In this document: positions 13,104-19,165 of the stretch, piece by piece | Position numbering within the stretch: position 1 is the first letter of the stretch | Layout of the letters: each line of letters begins with the position of its first letter | Assembly: GCA_043802925.1 (NCBI GenBank) | Contig: JAZDKP010000236.1 | Coordinates: 1 to 22,043, forward strand | Source: JAZDKP01 sp043802925 | GTDB taxonomy: Bacteria; Fibrobacterota; OXYB2-FULL-49-7; JAEUSG01 | Reading direction: 5' to 3' | DNA: 22,043 nt | Translations under genes and position numbers: made by a program | The notes under the pieces: generated by a model | What the model saw: only the letters and a program-made list of their open reading frames with translations | Databases searched by the model: none | What the model was told of the DNA's origin: nothing

Positions 13104-15656
13104 ATGGCCGGTGACGAATACAAACCCATATCAACCTACAGTGCCATGCTGCTGGTCCGGTATGCGCGGAAAAAAACCATTCCGGATTCCCTCATTTTTC
13201 AAGGCATCGAATCTCAGAGGGTCGTGCTGGAAAATCCGCTGGAATGGACCACCTCCGAAGTATGGAACCAGCTTGCCATCAATATTGCGGCCGCGCAGGG
13301 CAACCCCACCGGCATTCTGGAAGACATGGGTTATGAAATCACCATCAACGAAATCAACAGCTACCAGCTTTTCGCCATGCGTATCGCCCCGCTTTCTCTG
13401 GTAGTCAATCTGCTCAACAGCCATATCCATAACCATATCAACAAGAACCTGACGGCCTCCGCCCGGATTACAGGGCCGGGACAGGCCTTGATGTACCTGA
13501 AACCCGAAAACCCCGCCCATTATTCCCCGGAAATCTGTGAATTCAACAAAGGCTCGTCCAAAGCCGTTGTGGCGCTAAAAGGGCACCGGAACGTCGTCCT
13601 CCGCGAAACCGCCTGCGCGGCCCGCGAGCCCGGCCAGCCGCGCTGCGTCTATGAGGTCACGTGGGAACCCGGGGCGGGCTTGTTCCAACGGTTCCTGGAG
13701 TGGTTCACCCTTCCATTCCGCAAACCCAACGAAATCGTCAAGCACCTCGAAGCCAACCATCTCAAACTGCAGGAACAGTACAACCAGATTCTGTCGCTCA
13801 AAAATGAAATTGAAGCCTCGCGTGACTTTTACCGGCATATCATGGCCAATACCCGCGAAGGGGTTTTGTGGCTCGATGCGGACATGCGCATCCTGTATGC
13901 CAATCCCGGAATCTGCAAGCTGATGGACCAGCCGGAAACAGGCCTGATAAACCTGGCGTTTTACGCGTTGCTGTCGGACCGTTTCACACGGGAAGATTAT
14001 CAACACAGCTTTGAAAACGCGAGAGCGCAACCCATGACGCCCTTCACCGAGGAATTTGTTTATCCCGTGGGCCCCGGGCGCGAACGCATCAGCGAAACCA
14101 CCATTACCTGGGTCACCTCGGAACATCAGGCGGACGGTTTTCTGGTGAATGTGCGCGATGTCACGGAAAAACGGAAAATGGAGCGCAAGCTCACGGCCTG
14201 GGAAAACCGCTACCGTACCTTGTACGAAAAATCGCCGGCCATCATAATGGCCGCGGACCCCGAGGGCCGTTTCCTGTACGCCAATCCGGCCATGGTCGAA
14301 AAGAGCGGATACCCTGAAACCGAGCTGCAGGGAATGACCATCAAGGACCTGATTGCGCCCGAAGCAACGGAAGAACAGGACTTGACGCTCCACCTGTTCA
14401 AGGAAAGATTCGAAAAAGAGACGTACCTTCAGGAAGTCCATTTCAAGACCAAAAGCGGCGATTGGAAGACCATGGCGCTCAACACCTTCCCCATTGTTGA
14501 TGACAGCGGAAACTTTTCCGGGGTGGGCGGCATCGGCGTCGACATTACTGAAACCAAACGGCTGAACGAACAAATCGTCCAGACCCAGCGCATGGACATG
14601 CTGGGCCAGATGGCGGGCGGCCTAGCCCACGATTTCAACAACCTGCTGCTGTCCATCAGCGGCTACAGCCAGATCATTGTAAAACAAAGCGCCGAACCGG
14701 TCGTGGCAAATTACGCCGGCAATATTCTGAAGGCAAGCACGCGGGCCGCGGACCTTACGCGCAGCCTGCTGACATTCAGCCGCGGCGACATCGGTTCGCG
14801 CAAGACCTTCCTGCTCAATGAACTCATCCGGGAAGTCGTGGACCTGTTCACCCCCATTGTCCCCTATAACATCCATATCACGTCCGACGTCCCGGAAAAG
14901 GACTGTTACCTGAAAGGGGACCCGGGCAAGTTGCACCAGTGCCTGCTGAACCTCTGCATCAACGCCCGTGACGCCATCGGCGACAATGACGGTCTTATCA
15001 ACCTACAGCTCATTGACGACCCTGCCCGGGAATCCATCAACATCCACGTGTCGGACAACGGCCCCGGCATTCCGCCGGATATCATCGGACGTATATTCGA
15101 TCCTTTCTTTTCCACTAAAAAGAAGAACAAGGGGACGGGCCTGGGCCTGTCCGTGGTTTACGGTATCATCCGGGCGCACAACGGGAATATCACCGTGGAT
15201 TCCCGGCCCGGCGAAGGCGCCACGTTTACCCTGCAACTGCCCCGTATTTTCACCGGGACACGGCAGGACGAAGCCCGTCCCCGCATCCGGCGCAGCGAAA
15301 AAATCATGATCATCGACGACGAAATCCTGGTGCGTGGTTTCTGCAATGACATCCTGCAGAGTTACGGGTATTCCACCGTCCAGTTCGGGAACGGTGAAGA
15401 AGCGCTGCGGTGGTTTGGCCGCAACACGTCCGACGTCCTGTTGACCCTTGCCGACATCATTTTGCCGGAAATGGACGGCGTTGAAACCGTGCGGAAAATG
15501 CGTGAAATCAAGAACGACCTATCCGTGGTCTGGATGACCGGTTTTGCGCTGCCCAGCATTCGCAGGCCGCCTGCCAGGGACCCGGTCCTGACCAAACCCT
15601 TTTCGCCCATCACACTCATCAAAACCATCGAGGCAACCGAGAAACTGGGCCACTGA
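13104..15656 (+). CDS. Hybrid sensor histidine kinase (sensor domain, two PAS, HisKA, HATPase, receiver)
   Basis: Residues 1-190 form a soluble sensor module that ends in C171-AAREPGQPR-C181-VYEVTW. This pattern is typical of V4R/heme-NO-like small-molecule-binding domains that precede kinases; the assignment is inferred. Two PAS domains follow (about 241-355 and 365-490). HisKA has H509 in AHDFNN, the ATPase has N620, DNGPGIPP (651-658) and GTGLGL (677-682). A C-terminal receiver has D738-D739, phosphoacceptor D784 (ADIILPEMDG), T812 and K831. No transmembrane segment is seen, so it senses a cytoplasmic or diffusible signal. The start is 7 bp after the pseudo-radical-SAM gene, and the stop is followed after one base by the next ATG, so the three genes form an operon. 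Phosphate probably moves H509 to D784 or to the next protein. Confidence 0.9.
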   Translation: MAGDEYKPISTYSAMLLVRYARKKTIPDSLIFQGIESQRVVLENPLEWTTSEVWNQLAINIAAAQGNPTGILEDMGYEITINEINSYQLFAMRIAPLSLVVNLLNSHIHNHINKNLTASARITGPGQALMYLKPENPAHYSPEICEFNKGSSKAVVALKGHRNVVLRETACAAREPGQPRCVYEVTWEPGAGLFQRFLEWFTLPFRKPNEIVKHLEANHLKLQEQYNQILSLKNEIEASRDFYRHIMANTREGVLWLDADMRILYANPGICKLMDQPETGLINLAFYALLSDRFTREDYQHSFENARAQPMTPFTEEFVYPVGPGRERISETTITWVTSEHQADGFLVNVRDVTEKRKMERKLTAWENRYRTLYEKSPAIIMAADPEGRFLYANPAMVEKSGYPETELQGMTIKDLIAPEATEEQDLTLHLFKERFEKETYLQEVHFKTKSGDWKTMALNTFPIVDDSGNFSGVGGIGVDITETKRLNEQIVQTQRMDMLGQMAGGLAHDFNNLLLSISGYSQIIVKQSAEPVVANYAGNILKASTRAADLTRSLLTFSRGDIGSRKTFLLNELIREVVDLFTPIVPYNIHITSDVPEKDCYLKGDPGKLHQCLLNLCINARDAIGDNDGLINLQLIDDPARESINIHVSDNGPGIPPDIIGRIFDPFFSTKKKNKGTGLGLSVVYGIIRAHNGNITVDSRPGEGATFTLQLPRIFTGTRQDEARPRIRRSEKIMIIDDEILVRGFCNDILQSYGYSTVQFGNGEEALRWFGRNTSDVLLTLADIILPEMDGVETVRKMREIKNDLSVVWMTGFALPSIRRPPARDPVLTKPFSPITLIKTIEATEKLGH

Positions 15657-15657
15657 C

Positions 15658-16341
15658 ATGTCCCACTCCCTTGAGGCGACCTACAATCCGGATTCCGACA
15701 TCTTCGCGGAATTCCATACCATCCTTATTATTGACGACGATGAAATGCTGCTGTCCCTGCTCACCCAATCCATCCTTCAAAACCACACCGAGACGGTTGT
15801 CGTGAACACCTCGCAGCCCCGGCTTGCCATGGAGGCGTTACGCCATCTTTATTTTGATGTGCTCATCAGCGATATCAACATGCCGGCATTGATGGGCGAT
15901 AAAATCATATCTGAAGCCAAGGCCTGTTCCCCCATCACCTATACCATTGCCATTACCGGGCGCATCGATACCGCATTTATGGCCGGCAAATGCCAGCCCG
16001 ACGCGTTTCTTGATAAAAACAAGGGGTTTAACACCGTATCGAATGTCATTGAGACCGGTATCGAGGAATCCAAAAAGCGCCGTGCGAACATTCTAAAAAA
16101 CCATGCGGATAATGATGAACCCGCTAAAAAACATTGGCGCGACTTTGAGCGGTTAAGAAACGAACTGGGCAACACACAGACCGATGTTATCAATTCGCGA
16201 AAGAAAATAAAAGCCATTGCATTCATGCAAAGACGTCCATGGAAATTGCAAAAAGAGCAAATTGCAACGTATTCCGGTTACAGTTCCTATCAAAAACTCA
16301 CCTCTGCTGTTGAAACCGTTGCCGCCATTTTTTCCATTTAA
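15658..16341 (+). CDS. Response regulator with an unusual C-terminal tail
   Basis: The start codon follows the kinase stop after one base (TGA-C-ATG), which points to translational coupling. Residues 20-130 are a receiver domain: D26-D27, phosphoacceptor D72 (LISDINMPALMG), T100 (IAITG). K120 is present, but the usual Lys-Pro is Lys-Asn (FLDKNKGF), a deviation. The 95-residue C-terminus is basic and matches no output domain I know. It has a helical linker (EESKKRRANILKNH), then RRPWKLQKEQIATYSGYSSY with KLTSAVETVAAI, which could be a small helix-turn-helix. It is probably the dedicated partner of the hybrid kinase. DNA binding, perhaps at the hairpin sequence just downstream, is a testable guess. 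Base composition is more AT-rich than in the kinase gene. Confidence 0.8.
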   Translation: MSHSLEATYNPDSDIFAEFHTILIIDDDEMLLSLLTQSILQNHTETVVVNTSQPRLAMEALRHLYFDVLISDINMPALMGDKIISEAKACSPITYTIAITGRIDTAFMAGKCQPDAFLDKNKGFNTVSNVIETGIEESKKRRANILKNHADNDEPAKKHWRDFERLRNELGNTQTDVINSRKKIKAIAFMQRRPWKLQKEQIATYSGYSSYQKLTSAVETVAAIFSI

Positions 16342-16379
16342 CAATCTAATTCGTTAAAAACAGAAAAATCGACAAGAAA

Positions 16380-16421
16380 ATCTAACCAAAGTTACCTATA
16401 AACAGGTAACTCTGGTTAGAT
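16380..16421. promoter_or_regulatory. 42-bp near-perfect inverted repeat upstream of the acyltransferase
   Basis: TCTAACCAAAGTTACCT (16,381-16,397) and its inverted copy AGGTAACTCTGGTTAGA (16,404-16,420) pair with a single mismatch around a 6-base loop, and an outer A-T pair extends the stem to 18. The smaller outer pair CTAATTC (16,345-16,351) and GAATTAG (16,422-16,428) surrounds it. A T-run appears only at 16,443-16,450, about 20 bases later, so it is not a standard terminator. It may be an operator, an attenuator or an RNA structure between the response regulator and the acyltransferase gene. Confidence 0.7.
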
Positions 16422-16451
16422 GAATTAGCCAATTATCTGTTATTTTTTTTT

Positions 16452-17252
16452 ATGGTCACTCGACGCCGGTTTTTCCATGGACTATTGGACAAGTTGAATC
16501 CGTCCACATACAATGACATTAGTTTTTGGGTTTCCTATCTTACCACGCCAACCATCGGTTCACCGATCGAATTCTTTGGGGAGTATGATTTATGCCTCAA
16601 AGAACAGAACATATTGTCCATGGACGAGAACGAACGCCGTCTCTTCCTCAACTTCTGTTATCCATCGGACATGCCCTTCCGGTCCAAGGAAATTGACTAT
16701 GATCGCGGATATTGGAAACACAGCACAAATTTCACGATAAAAGAAAGAAACGACCGAATTGTCGCCTGCGTCCAATTAATCAGGAAACAAGACGGGATGC
16801 TCATGCCCCTGGAATACGCAAAAATTTCTTCCGGGTTACCGGATGCGGGTCAACCCTTTGATGTTGCAACGGATTGCCATGGCGGGCGGGTGGCGGAAAT
16901 TTACCGTTTACGCCGTACCTTTGACGTCAGCATGGAAAAGGTAGTCACCATCATCAACATGATTTTCAAAGCCATTTGGGCGAAAATAATCCAGGATGGT
17001 CTCTCCTACTTATATCTCACTTGCGATTCAGAATCAGCGGAACTTCGAAACCTTTACTTACGGAGACTCCGCTTTGAAGACACGGCGGTCACCGTGCAAT
17101 ATGGTACGAGTTTGAAAAATTGGTCACTTTTAAGGAAAGACTGCCTTCTGCATGAGCGTCAATATGCCAGCCTGGGGCCCCGGAATTTTGAATTCCAGAC
17201 CTACTGCCGTTCACATTTAAAGAACAAGCGTCTTATTGTCAATGATCGTTGA
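16452..17252 (+). CDS. GNAT-type acyltransferase, autoinducer / N-acyl amino acid synthase-like
   Basis: The 266-residue protein has the layout of LuxI/FeeM-like and PEP-CTERM-associated acyltransferases. There is a disordered start, then an acidic motif region (FRSKEIDYDRGYWKHSTNF, recalling E-x-D-x(5)-S-x-x-F). A strand with RIVACVQLIR leads to a Leu-Pro-x-E-like step (MPLEYAKI), then AEIYRLRR (148-155). A long helix and a strand LYLTCDSES lead into LRNLYLRRLRFED, where GNAT synthases have LYRRLGFE. Such enzymes join an acyl chain from acyl-ACP or acyl-CoA to an amino acid derivative. The assignment rests on motif order and is moderate. The ATG has no Shine-Dalgarno sequence; a T9 run stands directly before it. 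A long inverted repeat lies 30 bp upstream. The gene follows the sensor operon and converges on the next kinase gene with 12 bp between stops. Confidence 0.55.
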   Translation: MVTRRRFFHGLLDKLNPSTYNDISFWVSYLTTPTIGSPIEFFGEYDLCLKEQNILSMDENERRLFLNFCYPSDMPFRSKEIDYDRGYWKHSTNFTIKERNDRIVACVQLIRKQDGMLMPLEYAKISSGLPDAGQPFDVATDCHGGRVAEIYRLRRTFDVSMEKVVTIINMIFKAIWAKIIQDGLSYLYLTCDSESAELRNLYLRRLRFEDTAVTVQYGTSLKNWSLLRKDCLLHERQYASLGPRNFEFQTYCRSHLKNKRLIVNDR

Positions 17253-17264
17253 AATGTGGCAGGA

Positions 17265-19151
17265 CTACCGGCACACCTTCTGGAGCGTTGCGGACAGGGT
17301 ATCCAGCGTATACGGCTTTGCCAGAAAGCCCGCGGCGCCCTGCGCCAAAAGCGTCTCGACATGCGTGTGGCGCGAATAACCCGACGAAACAATGATTTTA
17401 ACCCGAGGGTCCACTGACCGCATTTTCCGAAAACATTCCTCGCCCGACATCCGCGGCATGATCAGGTCCAGGATGACCAGGTCAAAGGCCGCGGGTCCCT
17501 TCTCAAAGAGTTCCAGCGCTTCCCTGCCGTCGTCAGCAACCGTGACCGTGTACCCCAGTTCCACAAGCATTTCCTGGACCACACCCCGCAGGAGCAATTC
17601 GTCGTCCACGAGAAGGACACGGCCGGAGCCGCAAGCCGCAACGGCAGTCGCAATTTGTGCGTCCTCTCCGGGTGTTTCGGCAAGGGCCTTGAAATAGAGG
17701 CGGAAGGTGGTTCCGCGGCCCGGTTCACTTTCCAGCGCGATACCCGCGGAATGGTCCTGGAGGGTCCCGTAGACACTCGAAAGCCCGAGGCCCGTCCCCT
17801 TGCCGGTTTCCTTGGTGGTGAAGAAGGGCTCGAAAATACGGCCGCGGATTTCGGGGGGTATGCCGATGCCTGTGTCCGAAACGCTGATTTCGAGGTACTC
17901 GCCGACCGGCAACGGATAGACCAGCACCCGCATGTCCGCGGCCCCCAGGTCCCTCCTGCGCACAGCAAGGGCCAGGTGACCCCCGTGCGGCATGGCGTCC
18001 CCGGCATTGACCGCAAGATTCAAAAGCAGATTCTGTATCTGCGAACGGTCGCCGAGAACACTCGGGTTCCCGGCGTCGAGGGACAGGCCCAACTGAATAC
18101 TCTTGTCAAGCGTATGCGAGAGCAACGTGACGAGGTTGCCAAGAAGGTCGTTGACGCCGATGGGGACGGTCTCCTGCCGGCCTTTACGGGCAAATATCAA
18201 CAGGCTCTCGATGAGCGAGGCGGCCCGCTTTCCGGTGTCCAGAATCATCCCGGAAAACCGTTCAATCCCGGGTTCAAGGGCGCCGTACCGTTTCTTGAGC
18301 AGCGAAGCGAAACCCGTGATACCGCCCAGCATATTGTTGAAGTCGTGCGCGATGCCGCCGGCCAGCGTGCCGATGGTCTGCATCTTTTCGGCATGGTGGA
18401 GCTGCTCCTCGATTTCACGGCGCTTGTTCTCCGTTTCACGCTCCTTCTGCGCGACCTCATCATAGTCCTGCTTGAGGATGAGCAGCGCCTCGTAAAGCGG
18501 CCGGAACGGGCCCGCCTTCTCGAGCATGTCGTCACTGATAGGGATGCCGCTCTGCTCCCAGTTGATGGAGGACATCAGGTCAATGAGCAGGCGAACCTGG
18601 CTGTCGACCTCTCGGACGGTAAGCGCAGGGGTTTCAGCCGGCACGGTTGCCGGAGAATACACCGTCAGGGCCTTTTCCTGGAAGGCCATGGCGAGGCGGA
18701 CAGCGGCCGCATAGTCCTGCGCGATTTCGATTGGGAATGGAACCCGCACGAACATGCGGCTGACCCGGATCACGGCCGCGAAGAAAGGGGACACGCTGAA
18801 ATAAATCACGGCCGCGAGCCGTGTGTTCTTTTTCTGCCGGTTGACGTAGTAATTCCGCGCCTCGCCGGAGGTGCCCTGGTGGCGGGAATAGTCTTCCATG
18901 AGGAGGAACTGCTCGCCGACAGGCAGGACCTCGTCGCAAATGGAGTCGAGGAGATCCAGGTAGCACTCGGCATTGGCCCGGGTGGTGTACCCTTCGACGC
19001 GGGCCAGGACAATTCCTTCGCCGATGAGCGAGAACTCCGCGCGGTAGAATTTACCGCCCTTCCCTTCAAACGCCCATTCCGGCGAGCGGGTGACGGAAAG
19101 GCCCGTCACCGGGCAGAGGCCATGGGAACGGAGGCTTGTCGGATGCGCCAT
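17265..19151 (-). CDS. Hybrid sensor histidine kinase with SpoIIAA/STAS-like N-terminus
   Basis: Residues 13-27 (CPVTGLSVTRSPEWA) and 35-160 (EFSLIGEGIVLARVEGYTTR ... VIYFSVSPFFAAVIRVSRMF) resemble the STAS-like sensor that opens some cytoplasmic kinases with a CPVTGLP-type leader. A coiled coil (235-255, QKERETENKRREIEEQ) leads to HisKA with H269 (AHDFNN). The ATPase has N382, DTGIGIPP (426-433) and GTGLGL (452-457). A receiver at 511-628 has D516-D517, phosphoacceptor D562 (ILDLIMPRMSG), S590 and K612. No transmembrane segment is visible. The start at 19,151 has no good Shine-Dalgarno sequence but fits the family N-terminus. The gene begins 14 bp after the surface protein gene on the same strand, so they are probably cotranscribed. 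Its phosphate acceptor beyond its own receiver is unknown; the CheY-like protein at 3,377 is one candidate. Confidence 0.9.
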   Translation of the reverse strand: MAHPTSLRSHGLCPVTGLSVTRSPEWAFEGKGGKFYRAEFSLIGEGIVLARVEGYTTRANAECYLDLLDSICDEVLPVGEQFLLMEDYSRHQGTSGEARNYYVNRQKKNTRLAAVIYFSVSPFFAAVIRVSRMFVRVPFPIEIAQDYAAAVRLAMAFQEKALTVYSPATVPAETPALTVREVDSQVRLLIDLMSSINWEQSGIPISDDMLEKAGPFRPLYEALLILKQDYDEVAQKERETENKRREIEEQLHHAEKMQTIGTLAGGIAHDFNNMLGGITGFASLLKKRYGALEPGIERFSGMILDTGKRAASLIESLLIFARKGRQETVPIGVNDLLGNLVTLLSHTLDKSIQLGLSLDAGNPSVLGDRSQIQNLLLNLAVNAGDAMPHGGHLALAVRRRDLGAADMRVLVYPLPVGEYLEISVSDTGIGIPPEIRGRIFEPFFTTKETGKGTGLGLSSVYGTLQDHSAGIALESEPGRGTTFRLYFKALAETPGEDAQIATAVAACGSGRVLLVDDELLLRGVVQEMLVELGYTVTVADDGREALELFEKGPAAFDLVILDLIMPRMSGEECFRKMRSVDPRVKIIVSSGYSRHTHVETLLAQGAAGFLAKPYTLDTLSATLQKVCR

Positions 19152-19165
19152 GTTTTCAAAGATAA

